Below are positions 17,502 to 26,317 of a stretch of 64,000 bases of DNA, in pieces; positions within the stretch are counted from its first letter, which is position 1; every line of letters starts with the position of its first letter. Source of the stretch: Pseudodonghicola xiamenensis DSM 18339 (lineage in GTDB: Bacteria > Pseudomonadota > Alphaproteobacteria > Rhodobacterales > Rhodobacteraceae). The stretch spans positions 165,532-229,531 of the forward strand of contig NZ_AUBS01000003.1 in assembly GCF_000429365.1 (NCBI RefSeq), written 5' to 3'. The notes under the pieces are model-generated. The model worked only from the letters and a program-made list of their open reading frames with translations. It ran no database searches and was not told the origin of the DNA. Made by a program: the position numbers and the translations under genes.

Positions 17502-18662
17502 ATGATCCTTTCTGAACTGATTGATCTCGATATCCTTCGCGTGATCTGGTGGGTGCTGCTGGGCGTCCTGCTGATCGGCTTCGCCCTGACGGACGGCTTC
17601 GACATGGGGGTCGGCGCGCTGCTGCCCTTCGTGGGCAAGTCCGATGTCGAACGCCGGGTGGTGATCAACACCATCGGCCCGGTGTGGGAAGGCAACCAGG
17701 TGTGGTTCATCCTGGGCGGTGGCGCCATCTTCGCCGCCTGGCCGCCGCTCTATGCGGTCAGCTTTTCGGGTTTCTACCTGGCGATGTTCACCGTTCTGGC
17801 GGCGCTGATCCTGCGTCCGGTGGGCTTCAAGTACCGGTCGAAACGCGACAGCGCGGCCTGGCGTAATGGCTGGGACTGGGCGCTGTTCGTCGGCGGCGCG
17901 GTTCCGGCGCTGCTGTTCGGTGTCGCGGTCGGCAACGTGCTGCTGGGCGTGCCCTTCCATCTGAGCGATGATCTGATGTCCTTCTATGACGGCAACTTCT
18001 TCACCAAGTTCGTCGGCCTGCTGCGCCCCTTCGCGCTGCTGTCCGGGGTGGTGTCGCTGTCGATGCTGCTGATGCATGGCGCCGCCTGGCTGACGCTGAA
18101 GACCGAGGGCCCGGTGCAAATCCGCGCCCGCACCATTGGCACCTATGCCGGGATCGTCGCCGCGGTTACCTATGCCCTGGCCGGTGTCTGGCTGGCCTTC
18201 GGGGTGGAAGGCTTTCATATGGTCGGTGAAGTGCCTGCCAATGGTCCGTCGAACCCGCTGTATAACGAAGTGGCGCGCGGCGGGTCTTGGCTGGCGGCCT
18301 ATAGCCTGCGCCCCTGGATCGTCATTGCCCCGATCATGGGCTTTGTCGGTATCGCCATGGCGGTGATGGGCCTGCGGGCGGGGCGCGAGGTCTCGACCCT
18401 GCTGTGGTCGAAACTGGCGATTACCGGGATCATCTCCAGCGTCGGTTTGACGATGTTCCCCTTCATCCTGCCGTCGATCGTCGATCCCAACAGCTCGCTT
18501 TCGGTCTGGGACAGCTCTTCGTCGCAACAGACGCTGTTCGTGATGCTGGTGATGGCGGTGATCTTCGTGCCGATCATCCTGGCCTATACGGCCTGGGTCT
18601 ACAAAGTGCTCTGGGGCAAGGTGACGGAAGAAGAAATCACCGGGTCCGGCCATAGCTATTGA
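17502..18662 (+). CDS. cydB: Cytochrome bd ubiquinol oxidase subunit II
   Basis: 386 residues, close to the E. coli 379. It starts five bases after the cydA stop, so the pair is co-translated. The N-terminal helix RVIWWVLLGVLLIGFALTDGFDMGVG is highly typical, with the conserved Asp in TDGFD, followed by ARG/VV..NTIGPVWEGNQVW. Further membrane segments fill the protein up to ILAYTAWVYKVLWGKV. CydB supports CydA and contributes the proton path. cydX follows after 15 bp. Confidence 0.98.
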   Translation: MILSELIDLDILRVIWWVLLGVLLIGFALTDGFDMGVGALLPFVGKSDVERRVVINTIGPVWEGNQVWFILGGGAIFAAWPPLYAVSFSGFYLAMFTVLAALILRPVGFKYRSKRDSAAWRNGWDWALFVGGAVPALLFGVAVGNVLLGVPFHLSDDLMSFYDGNFFTKFVGLLRPFALLSGVVSLSMLLMHGAAWLTLKTEGPVQIRARTIGTYAGIVAAVTYALAGVWLAFGVEGFHMVGEVPANGPSNPLYNEVARGGSWLAAYSLRPWIVIAPIMGFVGIAMAVMGLRAGREVSTLLWSKLAITGIISSVGLTMFPFILPSIVDPNSSLSVWDSSSSQQTLFVMLVMAVIFVPIILAYTAWVYKVLWGKVTEEEITGSGHSY

Positions 18663-18677
18663 GGAAGGAAAAAGAGA

Positions 18678-18797
18678 ATGTGGTATTTCGCCTGGGTCTT
18701 GGGCCTTCCGCTGGCTGCGATGTTCGCCGTGCTGAACGCCATCTGGCTTGAGATGCGCGAAGATGCGCGACTGACTGAGGAAGACGGCAAAAAGTAA
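18678..18797 (+). CDS. cydX: Cytochrome bd oxidase small subunit CydX
   Basis: A 39-residue membrane peptide: MWYFAWVLGLPLAAMFAVLN, then AIWLEMREDARLTEEDGKK. CydX is the single-helix third subunit that stabilises the hemes of CydAB. The MWYFAWxLG opening and the acidic/basic tail after one helix are the family signature, and its position directly after cydB with a GAGGAAGG site is the expected one. It is short enough to be missed by default gene callers. A strong terminator follows 25 bp downstream. Confidence 0.95.
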   Translation: MWYFAWVLGLPLAAMFAVLNAIWLEMREDARLTEEDGKK

Positions 18798-18822
18798 GCC
18801 GCGGCCTTTATGAAGTTTAGGG

Positions 18823-18852
18823 AAACGGGCGTCTTCTGGGCGCCCGTTTTTC
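18823..18852 (+). terminator. cydABX terminator
   Basis: AAACGGGCG and CGCCCGTTT form a perfect 9-bp stem with a 9-nt loop, followed by TTT. Classical intrinsic terminator. Confidence 0.9.
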
Positions 18853-19438
18853 ATTGCCGGCCCAAGGCGGACCGCGCATCACATGTGTCGTCTTGCGGCC
18901 AGATCAACGGCTGTGCTGCCGTTGCCAAGGCAGATATGCCCACCGGATTATCAACTGGACTACACCTTTCTCGCCGATTGGGCCGAGGTGCCTGAAGAGC
19001 TGGTGATGAATTGCATCGGACCAGCCAGAGCGCACCAATACGACAACTATATGTTGTGGATATGGGGCGGAAGGCACAAGATACGTGTCTGTCCAGGTTG
19101 CCTATGTTGCACGTGGAACACTTGGTGTCAGCCGGCGTCCCGGGGATGGGTGATCCCCTCCATCACCGTCACGGGCGGCAATGAAACAATCTTTTGTGGC
19201 ATCGCGGGATAGCGGCTGAACACAAGTGGTTCGTTTCACAAGATGCAAGTATGATGATCAAATATAACTGTTATGATGTCCTTTGAGACATAATGTTTCT
19301 CTTGTCGATTGGCAGGTGCGGGCAGACCGGCTGGCATGTCGAAGAACCGCAGGATTTTGTCCCGCATGCCACATGTGGAGCCGCGGCCCGACCCGGGGAA
19401 GAGGAGCCCCGTCCGGGACCGCGTGAGGGGAGGGGAAA
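18853..19438. other. 586-bp stretch without a recognised gene; promoter region of the liv operon
   Basis: The region holds one plus-strand open frame, 18883-19212 (109 codons). It is cysteine- and tryptophan-rich in its second half (VCPGCLCCTWNTW) with no ribosome site and no family I recognise, so I do not call it a gene. From ~19200 to 19320 the sequence is unusually AT-rich for the window (GATGATCAAATATAACTG, TTGAGACATAATG) and probably contains the promoter of the ABC importer operon. A small inverted repeat GGGGAT/ATCCCC sits at 19142-19158. Confidence 0.5.
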
Positions 19439-20314
19439 TTGGACATCTTGCAACTGCTGGTCAGCGGGCTGGCAAATGGCTGCGTGTACGGTCTGATCGC
19501 GCTGGGGTTCGTCCTGATCTACAAGGCGACCGAGGCGGTGAATTTTGCCCAAGGCGATTTGATGATGCTGGGGGCCTTCGTCACGCTGGGCCTGAGCAAT
19601 GCGGAGTATGTCGGCCTGCCGTTCTGGTTGGCGGCGCCCTTGGCCATCGCGATCATGGCCGGGGTGGGCTACTTGCTGGACCTGCTGATCCTGCGCCACA
19701 TCTTCGGGCAGAACCAGACAGCGGTGGTGATCCTGACGATCGCCTTGGGTTTCGTGTTGCGCTTTGTCGCCGGGGCCATCTGGGGGCACGAGCCGCAGAC
19801 TCTGCAAAGCCCGCTGGCGATGGGGGACATCCGGCTGGGCGGCGTGGTGCTGGGGATGGCGGATGTGGCGGTGATCGTGGTCACCGTGCTGCTGACCATC
19901 TGTCTGTATCAGTTCTTCCAGCGCACCAAGCTGGGGCTGGCGATGCAGGCGGCGTCGCAGAACCAGATGGCGGCCTATTACATGGGGATCCCGGTGAAGC
20001 GGGTGCAGGGGCTGATCTGGGGGCTCTCGGGCGCGGTGGCCGCCGTGGCGGGTATCCTCTTCGCGTCAAAAGGTGCAATCGATCCTAACGCAGGGCTTTT
20101 GGGCATAAAGGCCTTTGCCGCGGCGGTGATTGGCGGTTTCGGCTCGCTTCCCGGGGCGCTGGTCGGCGGGCTGATCGTCGGGGTGATCGAACCCTTCGCC
20201 TCGCGTTACCTCGCCGCCGGTTATTCGCAGATCGCGCCCTATGCACTGCTGCTCTTCGTTCTGGTGTTCCGCCCGCACGGCCTGTTCAGCCAGGTCCGCG
20301 TCAAGAAGGTCTGA
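19439..20314 (+). CDS. Branched-chain amino acid-type ABC transporter permease (LivH-like)
   Basis: 291 residues from TTG 19439, preceded by GAGGGG at good spacing; no closer ATG exists. It opens MDILQLLVSGLANGCVYGLIALGFVLIYK, the standard LivH start, followed by VNFAQGDLMMLGAFV. About eight hydrophobic segments run to ALLLFVLVFRPHGLF, and the AAVIGGFGSLPGALVGG loop that contacts the ATPases is present. It is the first gene of a permease-permease-ATPase-ATPase-ligase-binding-protein operon. Substrate is likely an amino acid or other carboxylic acid. Confidence 0.92.
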   Translation: MDILQLLVSGLANGCVYGLIALGFVLIYKATEAVNFAQGDLMMLGAFVTLGLSNAEYVGLPFWLAAPLAIAIMAGVGYLLDLLILRHIFGQNQTAVVILTIALGFVLRFVAGAIWGHEPQTLQSPLAMGDIRLGGVVLGMADVAVIVVTVLLTICLYQFFQRTKLGLAMQAASQNQMAAYYMGIPVKRVQGLIWGLSGAVAAVAGILFASKGAIDPNAGLLGIKAFAAAVIGGFGSLPGALVGGLIVGVIEPFASRYLAAGYSQIAPYALLLFVLVFRPHGLFSQVRVKKV

Positions 20315-20317
20315 CCC

Positions 20318-21400
20318 ATGCGTATCCACTTTAAGACCTCCTATGACCACGACATCCGGTTGTTCCCGGATTGGTGGAGCTTTTCGATATATGCCGCGCT
20401 GGTGATCGTCGCGGTGATCCTGCCCTGGCTTCTTGGCGATTTCTTTCTGGGCGAGGTCACCAATGTGCTGATCTGGGCCATTGCCGGGCTTGGCCTGATG
20501 CTGCTGACCGGCCAGACCGGGCAGGCAAGCCTGGGGCACGCGGCCTTTCTGGCGGTGGGCTGTTATTCCTGCATCATCCTGATGGAACACGGCTGGCCCT
20601 TCCTGCTGGCCTTTCCGGCGGCGGGTATCATCACCGGGCTGTTCGGCACGCTTTTCGCCATTCCGGCGGTGCGGCTGCATGGCATCTATCTGGCGATCGC
20701 CACCATTGCCCTGTCTGTGCTGGCTGACGATATCATCGTGCTGCTCGATCCCTGGACCGATGGGGTCAGCGGCAAGTTCGCCCCGGTGATCGACATCTTC
20801 GGGCTGGAAATCGAACGTTGGAGCACGCCGGCGCGGTTCTATTGGCTGGTGCTGGCGGTGACGATCCTGTGCACGCTGGCCTATCGCAACCTGCTGCGCG
20901 CGCCCCTGGGCCGCGCCTTTGCCGCAGTGCGCGATTCCGAGGTTTCGGCGACCGCCATGGGCGTGCATATCGCCCTTACCAAGGCGGCGGCCTTTGGCCT
21001 GTCCTGCGCGATCACCGGCTTGGCCGGGGCACTGATGGGGTTTTTCGCTGGCGCCTTCAATAACGAGACATTCTCGATCACCATTTCCATCAACCTGCTG
21101 ATGATGATCGTCATCGGCGGCCTGGGGTCGATCCACGGGGCGTTTTTCGGCGCCATCGTCATCGCCTTTTTGCCGCAGGTCCTGTCGATGGTGACCGATA
21201 CGCTGGGCGGCGGTATTGCCATTCCGGGGCTGGAGATGGGGGTGTTCGGCGCGATCCTGATCCTCTTCATCCTGTTCGAACCGATGGGCATCTATGGCCG
21301 CTGGCTGAAGATTCGCACCTGGCTCGAGCTTTTCCCCTTCGCGCGCAAGGACATGTTCCGCCGACAGAAATCCTATCTGAAGACGGAGCGGCTGAGATGA
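20318..21400 (+). CDS. Branched-chain amino acid-type ABC transporter permease (LivM-like)
   Basis: 360 residues, starting three bases after the livH-like stop. Typical LivM features are WAIAGLGLMLLTGQTGQASLGHAAFLAVG, the GIYLAIATIALSVLADDIIV segment, and GLGSIHGAFFGAIV near the end, with about nine hydrophobic helices. The C-terminus (KIRTWLELFPFARKDMFRRQK) is a basic cytoplasmic tail, as in homologues with aromatic or acid substrates. It should pair with the upstream permease in the membrane. Overlaps the next gene by ATGA. Confidence 0.92.
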   Translation: MRIHFKTSYDHDIRLFPDWWSFSIYAALVIVAVILPWLLGDFFLGEVTNVLIWAIAGLGLMLLTGQTGQASLGHAAFLAVGCYSCIILMEHGWPFLLAFPAAGIITGLFGTLFAIPAVRLHGIYLAIATIALSVLADDIIVLLDPWTDGVSGKFAPVIDIFGLEIERWSTPARFYWLVLAVTILCTLAYRNLLRAPLGRAFAAVRDSEVSATAMGVHIALTKAAAFGLSCAITGLAGALMGFFAGAFNNETFSITISINLLMMIVIGGLGSIHGAFFGAIVIAFLPQVLSMVTDTLGGGIAIPGLEMGVFGAILILFILFEPMGIYGRWLKIRTWLELFPFARKDMFRRQKSYLKTERLR

Positions 21401-22176
21401 GTCTTCTTGAGATCGACCGCGCCACCTTGAAATTCGGCGGGGTGACCGCCGTGAACGACCTGAGCTTTTCGGTCGAGGAAGGCGAGGTTTACGCCATCGT
21501 CGGCCCCAACGGGGCGGGGAAATCCACCGTCTTCAACCTGATCTCGCGGTTCTACGAACCCTATTCGGGTCGCATCAGCTTTGCCGGGGAAAACCTGCTG
21601 GACCGGCGCGCCGATGCGGTGGCCGATCTGGGCATCGCCCGGACCTTCCAGAATATCGAGCTTTTCGATCACGCCACCGTCCTGCAAAATCTGCTGGTCG
21701 GCCGCCATCGGCACCGCCGTACCTCCATGATCGAGGAGCTGCTGTTCACCCCCCGCGTCCGGCGGGAGGAGCGGCGCCATCGCGAGGTGGTGGAGGAGGT
21801 GATAGATTTCCTCGATCTCCAACCCTATCGCGACAAGATGATCGCCGGCCTGCCTTACGGCGTGCGCAAGGTGGTGGAACTGGGCCGGGCGCTGGCCTCG
21901 GGGCCCCGGCTGTTACTGTTGGACGAACCCGCCTCGGGTCTGTCGGTCGAGGAGACGCAGGACATGCGTTGGTGGATCGACGATATCCGCAAGCAGATGG
22001 GCGTCACCGTGTTGATGGTGGAACACGACATGGGGCTGGTCGCGGGCGTGTCCGACCGGGTGCTGGCGCTGGCCGACGGTGCCAAGCTGGCCGAGGGCAC
22101 ACCGGTCGAGGTGCAGAGCGATCCGGCGGTGATCGCCGCCTATCTGGGCGCCCCAGCGGATGGGGGGGTGGCCTGA
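21397..22176 (+). CDS. ABC transporter ATP-binding protein (LivG-like)
   Basis: 259 residues; ATG 21397 overlaps the upstream stop (ATGA). Walker A GPNGAGKST is at 36-44, the LivG-type FNLISRFYEPYSGRI follows, then GIARTFQNIELF, the signature region GLPYGVRKVVELGRAL (a degenerate LSGGQ, normal for LivG), Walker B LLLLDEPASGLS and the H-loop MVEHDM. It energises the importer together with the LivF-like ATPase. Overlaps that gene by one base (TGATG). Confidence 0.93.
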   Translation: MSLLEIDRATLKFGGVTAVNDLSFSVEEGEVYAIVGPNGAGKSTVFNLISRFYEPYSGRISFAGENLLDRRADAVADLGIARTFQNIELFDHATVLQNLLVGRHRHRRTSMIEELLFTPRVRREERRHREVVEEVIDFLDLQPYRDKMIAGLPYGVRKVVELGRALASGPRLLLLDEPASGLSVEETQDMRWWIDDIRKQMGVTVLMVEHDMGLVAGVSDRVLALADGAKLAEGTPVEVQSDPAVIAAYLGAPADGGVA

Positions 22177-22949
22177 TGGGAAAAACCATTTTGGAGATCA
22201 AGAACCTCGAAAGCTTCTATGGCCCGATCATGGCGATCCGGGGCGTCAGCCTGAAGGTGGAAGAAGGCAAGGTCGTTACTGTTCTTGGGGCGAACGGTGC
22301 CGGCAAATCGACCCTGATGAAGACGATTTCGGGTATCATGGACCCGGAAAAGGGCCAGATCCTGTTCGACGGGGAAGAGATTCAGGGCCGCGAACCCCAT
22401 GCCATCGTGCGCCGCGGCATCGTGCATGTCCCCGAGGGGCGCGAGGTCTTTCCGCTGCTGAGCGTGGACGAGAATCTGAGCCTGGGCGCCTATTCGCGCC
22501 ACGACCGGGCCGAGATTGCGCGAGATCGCGACATGGTCTTCGATTATTTCCCGATCTTGGCCGAGCGCCGCAATCAGGAGGCCGGAACCCTGTCCGGCGG
22601 GCAGCAACAGATGCTGGCGATCGGGCGCGGGCTGATGCTGCGCCCAAAGATCATGCTGCTGGATGAACCGAGCCTCGGCCTCTCTCCTCTGCTGGTGCAG
22701 GAGATCTTCGCCATTCTCAAACGGGTGAACCGCGACGAGGGGGTGACGATGATGCTGGTCGAACAGAACGCCCGCGTGGCGCTCGATCTGGCGGATTTCG
22801 GCTATGTGATGGAGATCGGCCGCATCGTGATGGAAGGCACGGCAGATCGCCTGATGCAGAGCGAGGATATCAAATCCTTCTATCTCGGGCATCAGGAGGA
22901 AGGGCAGCGCGGTGAACGCCGCTGGAAACGCAAGAAGACCTGGAGGTAG
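22176..22949 (+). CDS. ABC transporter ATP-binding protein (LivF-like)
   Basis: 257 residues from ATG 22176, overlapping the preceding TGA. Hallmarks of LivF: ILEIKNLESFYGPIMAIRGVSL, Walker A GANGAGKST from ~38, HVPEGREVFPLLSVDENL, TLSGGQQQMLAIGRGLM and Walker B MLLDEPSLGLSPLL, then MLVEQNA. It is the second ATPase of the importer. The C-terminus (SFYLGHQEEGQRGERRWKRKKTW) is slightly longer and more basic than usual. The ligase gene follows after four bases. Confidence 0.93.
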   Translation: MGKTILEIKNLESFYGPIMAIRGVSLKVEEGKVVTVLGANGAGKSTLMKTISGIMDPEKGQILFDGEEIQGREPHAIVRRGIVHVPEGREVFPLLSVDENLSLGAYSRHDRAEIARDRDMVFDYFPILAERRNQEAGTLSGGQQQMLAIGRGLMLRPKIMLLDEPSLGLSPLLVQEIFAILKRVNRDEGVTMMLVEQNARVALDLADFGYVMEIGRIVMEGTADRLMQSEDIKSFYLGHQEEGQRGERRWKRKKTWR

Positions 22950-22953
22950 GCCG

Positions 22954-24834
22954 ATGAATGCGCAGGCGCCCAATATGACAGATGTTCGCGGCGTTCAGGT
23001 CAACGCCCGCCCAGGCAGCAGGCCGGCGCTGGTGGATGGCTGCGATACGATGGTGAAGCTGTTCGCCAAACGCTGCGCCGAACTGGGCGACCGGGTGGCA
23101 CATCGCGAAAAGGATCTGGGGATCTGGCAGTCCTATTCCTGGCACGATTATTGGACCCATGCCAAATGGCTGGGCCTTGGTCTGCGCGCATTGGGGCTGC
23201 GGCGGGGAGAGGTCGTTTCGATCCTCAGCGAAGACCGCAAGGAATGGCTCTATGCCGATCTGGGCATCCAGGGGGTGGGCGGGATTTCCTCGGGAGTCTA
23301 TACCACCGATTCCGCCGCGCAGCTCGAATACCTGCTGCGCGATTCCGACAGCCGGTTTCTGTTCGTCGAGGATGACGAACAGCTCGACAAGTTCCTCGAG
23401 ATCGAACATCTCGCGCCGCAGGTGCTGAAGGTCATCATCCTCGAGAAAGAGGGGCTGCACGACCTGCGTCACGAAAAATGCGTCTTCATCGACGAGCTCT
23501 ATGAGACCGGCCGCGCCTTCGAGGCCGAGAACCACGGGTTTTTCGAGGCGGAGATCAGCAAGGCCCGGCCCGAGGATGTGGCGCTGCTGATCTATACCTC
23601 GGGCACCACGGGGGCGCCCAAGGGGGCGATGCTGACGCAGGAGAATATCGTCGCCGCGATGATTTCCGGCATGCACGCGCTGCCGGCCTATCCCGAGGAT
23701 GAACAGCTCTGCTTTCTGCCGCTGTGTCATATCCTCGAACGCGATGTGTCGATCTATTTCCCGCTGGCTGCGCGGTCGACAGTCAATTTCGCCGAAAGCG
23801 TCGAGACAGTCTTCGACAACCTGCAAGAGGTGTCGCCGGCGCATTTCACCGCCGTGCCGCGGGTCTGGGAAAAAATCTATTCCAAGGTGCGGGTGCTGAC
23901 GCAGGAGTCGACCGCCATCGGCCAATGGGCCTTTGGGCGGGCGCAGAAGGCGGGGGCGGCGCGGGCCGAGTATCTGATCGCCGGTAAGCGGGCACCGGCG
24001 CCGGTCTCGGCACGCTATGCGGTCTGGGATTTTCTGGTGCTCAGAAACCTGCGGCGGATGCTCGGGCTCGACAAGATGCGCCGCTGCACCACAGGGGCGG
24101 CGCCGATCTCTCCCGAACTGCTGAAATGGTATTGGTCGATCGGTGTGCGGCTGATCGAAGGCTATGGGATGACCGAAAACACCGGCATGGCTACGATCAA
24201 CGCGCCCGAGACCAACCGTGTCGGCACCGTGGGCCAGCCCGTACCGGGCGTGCAGGTGCGCATCGCTCCGGATGGCGAGATTCAGACCCTGAGTCTCAGC
24301 AATTTTCCGGGCTATTGGCGCAATAGTGAAAAGACGGCCGAGACCTTTACCGAGGATGGTTGGCTCAGGACAGGCGATATCGGCAGTCTGGACGCGGATG
24401 GCTATCTGCGGATCACCGGGCGGTTGAAGGACATCATCATCACCGCGGGCGGCAAGAACATCACACCGTCGGAAATCGAAAGCCGGCTGAAGTTCAGCCA
24501 CTATATTTCGGATGCGGTGGTGATCGGCGACCGGCGCAAGTTCCTGACCTGCCTGATCATGATCGACCAGGAGAATGTCGAGAAATTCGCCCAGGACACC
24601 AAGGTGCCGTTCAGTGATTTCGCCTCGCTCTGCGCCGCCGAAGAGGTGGTCTCTCTGATCCGGGCCGAGGTGGAGGCGGTGAACGGGGAATTCGCCCGGG
24701 TCGAGCAGATCAAGGATTTCCGTCTGATCAATATCCTGCTGACAGCCGAGGACGAGGAACTGACCGCAACCATGAAGCTCAAGCGCAGTTTCGTGGAGAA
24801 GAAACACATGGCGCTGATCGAGGAGATGTACTGA
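22954..24834 (+). CDS. Long-chain-type acyl-CoA synthetase (AMP-forming)
   Basis: 626 residues from ATG 22954 behind GGAGG. It belongs to the ANL adenylating family: phosphate loop LIYTSGTTGAPKGAMLT near residues 211-227, GYGMTEN, GWLRTGDIG and the hinge ITGRLKDIIITAGGKNI. The layout matches the FAA1-like group that forms acyl-CoA from a carboxylic acid, ATP and CoA through an acyl-AMP. It sits inside the ABC importer operon between the LivF-like ATPase and the binding protein, which suggests that the imported substrate is an acid activated on entry. The true acid cannot be told from sequence alone. Confidence 0.92.
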   Translation: MNAQAPNMTDVRGVQVNARPGSRPALVDGCDTMVKLFAKRCAELGDRVAHREKDLGIWQSYSWHDYWTHAKWLGLGLRALGLRRGEVVSILSEDRKEWLYADLGIQGVGGISSGVYTTDSAAQLEYLLRDSDSRFLFVEDDEQLDKFLEIEHLAPQVLKVIILEKEGLHDLRHEKCVFIDELYETGRAFEAENHGFFEAEISKARPEDVALLIYTSGTTGAPKGAMLTQENIVAAMISGMHALPAYPEDEQLCFLPLCHILERDVSIYFPLAARSTVNFAESVETVFDNLQEVSPAHFTAVPRVWEKIYSKVRVLTQESTAIGQWAFGRAQKAGAARAEYLIAGKRAPAPVSARYAVWDFLVLRNLRRMLGLDKMRRCTTGAAPISPELLKWYWSIGVRLIEGYGMTENTGMATINAPETNRVGTVGQPVPGVQVRIAPDGEIQTLSLSNFPGYWRNSEKTAETFTEDGWLRTGDIGSLDADGYLRITGRLKDIIITAGGKNITPSEIESRLKFSHYISDAVVIGDRRKFLTCLIMIDQENVEKFAQDTKVPFSDFASLCAAEEVVSLIRAEVEAVNGEFARVEQIKDFRLINILLTAEDEELTATMKLKRSFVEKKHMALIEEMY

Positions 24835-24894
24835 GCTAGTCTGATCTTGCCGGCCGGAAGGAGGAGCCGCGCCGGCGCAACGGGAGGAACGACA

Positions 24895-26055
24895 ATGAAG
24901 AGACTGACCAAGGCCCTTGCTGCCATGGCCATCGCCGCCGGGCTGTCCGGCATGGCGCAGGCCGCCACCCAGGGGGTGAGCGATGACGAGGTCGTCATCG
25001 GTTCCGTCAACGACCTGAGCGGGGTCTTCGCCGCCATCGGCGTGCCGGCGGTGAACGGGGCGCAAATGCGGTTTGACGAGATCAACGCGCAGGGCGGCGT
25101 TCATGGCCGCAAGATCCGTTTCGTGGTCGAGGACAACGGCTATCAGATCCCACGGGCGATGCAGGGCTACAACAAGCTGCTCAATCGCGACAAGGTCTTT
25201 GCCATGCTGTTGTCGATGGGCACGCCGATGAACCTGGCCGGGTTCAAGCTGCTCGATCCCAAGGGCATCCCGAACGTCAGCCCGCTGTCGGCTGCGCGTG
25301 AAATGCTGAAAGAGCCGATGCACAACAAGTTCACCGGTTTTTCCAGTTATTGGGATCAGGTGCAGATCGGGGTGGAGTATCTGGCCAAGGAAAAGCAGGC
25401 GACCAATATTTGCACCATGTATCTGCCCACCGATTTCGGTGAGGAAATCGCCAACAGCGCTAAGGACGTCACGGCCCGGTTGGGGCTGACCTTTGCGGGG
25501 GAGACCACCCATAAACCCGATGAGCTGGATTTCGTCGGCTCCCTGACCAAGCTGAAGGCCGAAGGGTGTCAGGTGATCGTCATGGCGCTGGGCGTGCGGC
25601 AGGCAATCACCGTGGTCGGCACTGCCAAGAAACTGGGCTGGAACGACGTGACCTTCATGAACACCTCGGCCGGGTTCTTGTCGGTGGTGGCCGCCGTGCC
25701 CGGCGGGGTGACGGAAGGGCTTTATGCATCCTCCGGTTGGGTCGATATGAAAGCACGCGCCGATCAGCCTGAGGTCGCCAAGTTCATCAATGACTACAAG
25801 GCGAAATACGATCAGGACCCGGGTGGCTTCGCGTTGTTGGGCTATGCGGCGGCGGATACGCTGGTGCGTGCGCTTCAGGCCGCTGGCCCCGAGCTGACAC
25901 AGGACAGTTTCATCGCCGGGATCGAGTCTCTGGATTATTATGATCCGCTCTCGGACATGCAGGTGAGCTATGGTCCTGACGATCACCAGGGCGTCAACGA
26001 TGTGGTGATTTCCATCGTCGAAAATGGCCAGTGGAAGGTGCTCGACCGGCGCTGA
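24895..26055 (+). CDS. ABC transporter substrate-binding protein (LivK-like)
   Basis: 386 residues from ATG 24895 with GGGAGGA upstream. An N-terminal signal peptide (MKRLTKALAAMAIAAGLSGM, cleavage after AQA) sends it to the periplasm. The mature part begins ATQGVSDDEVVIGSVNDLSG and continues with GAQMRFDEINAQGGVHGRKI, the Peripla_BP_6 / branched-chain-type pattern. It is the binding component of the operon begun at 19439. The long gap-free operon and its final position before a terminator suggest co-transcription with the ligase. Confidence 0.92.
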   Translation: MKRLTKALAAMAIAAGLSGMAQAATQGVSDDEVVIGSVNDLSGVFAAIGVPAVNGAQMRFDEINAQGGVHGRKIRFVVEDNGYQIPRAMQGYNKLLNRDKVFAMLLSMGTPMNLAGFKLLDPKGIPNVSPLSAAREMLKEPMHNKFTGFSSYWDQVQIGVEYLAKEKQATNICTMYLPTDFGEEIANSAKDVTARLGLTFAGETTHKPDELDFVGSLTKLKAEGCQVIVMALGVRQAITVVGTAKKLGWNDVTFMNTSAGFLSVVAAVPGGVTEGLYASSGWVDMKARADQPEVAKFINDYKAKYDQDPGGFALLGYAAADTLVRALQAAGPELTQDSFIAGIESLDYYDPLSDMQVSYGPDDHQGVNDVVISIVENGQWKVLDRR

Positions 26056-26080
26056 GCGCCTTTTGCCATCAGGCAATGTT

Positions 26081-26108
26081 GAACCGATGCGCGGTGGCGC
26101 ATCGGTTC
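26081..26108 (+). terminator. Terminator of the liv-ligase operon
   Basis: A perfect 12-bp stem (GAACCGATGCGC / GCGCATCGGTTC) with a GGTG loop lies 25 bp after the stop, followed by CTTTGG. Confidence 0.8.
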
Positions 26109-26182
26109 CTTTGGCTGCCGCCATGCCGCAACTACACGCCCAAAAAAATGCTAGTTACAAAAATCCTGATTTGCACAGCGTT

Positions 26183-26200
26183 CCTGTTACATTAAACAGG
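26183..26200. promoter_or_regulatory. Inverted repeat upstream of the TRAP operon
   Basis: CCTGTT-acatta-AACAGG is an 18-bp dyad in an AT-richer stretch 117 bp before dctP, the kind of place where an operator sits. No regulator gene is adjacent, so its cognate factor is unknown. Confidence 0.4.
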
Positions 26201-26317
26201 TCACTCAGTCGTACGCGCTGCCGAAGGGAAGAGGAATGCGGCGGGCTCCGTCAGCAGGTGGTCGCGAACGGTGGAATTGGCATTTCGTTGCCATGACTGG
26301 TCAAAGGGAGGACTCAC

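Noticed and set aside
18883..19212. A 109-codon gene between cydX and the liv operon
   Set aside because: No ribosome site, no family, and odd Cys/Trp composition; kept only as part of the gap description.
22870..26124. Very long open frame (1084 codons) on the minus strand opposite the liv operon
   Set aside because: It has arginine/histidine/glutamine-rich composition without any family motif and lies exactly opposite well-identified genes; it is a by-product of high GC in third positions.
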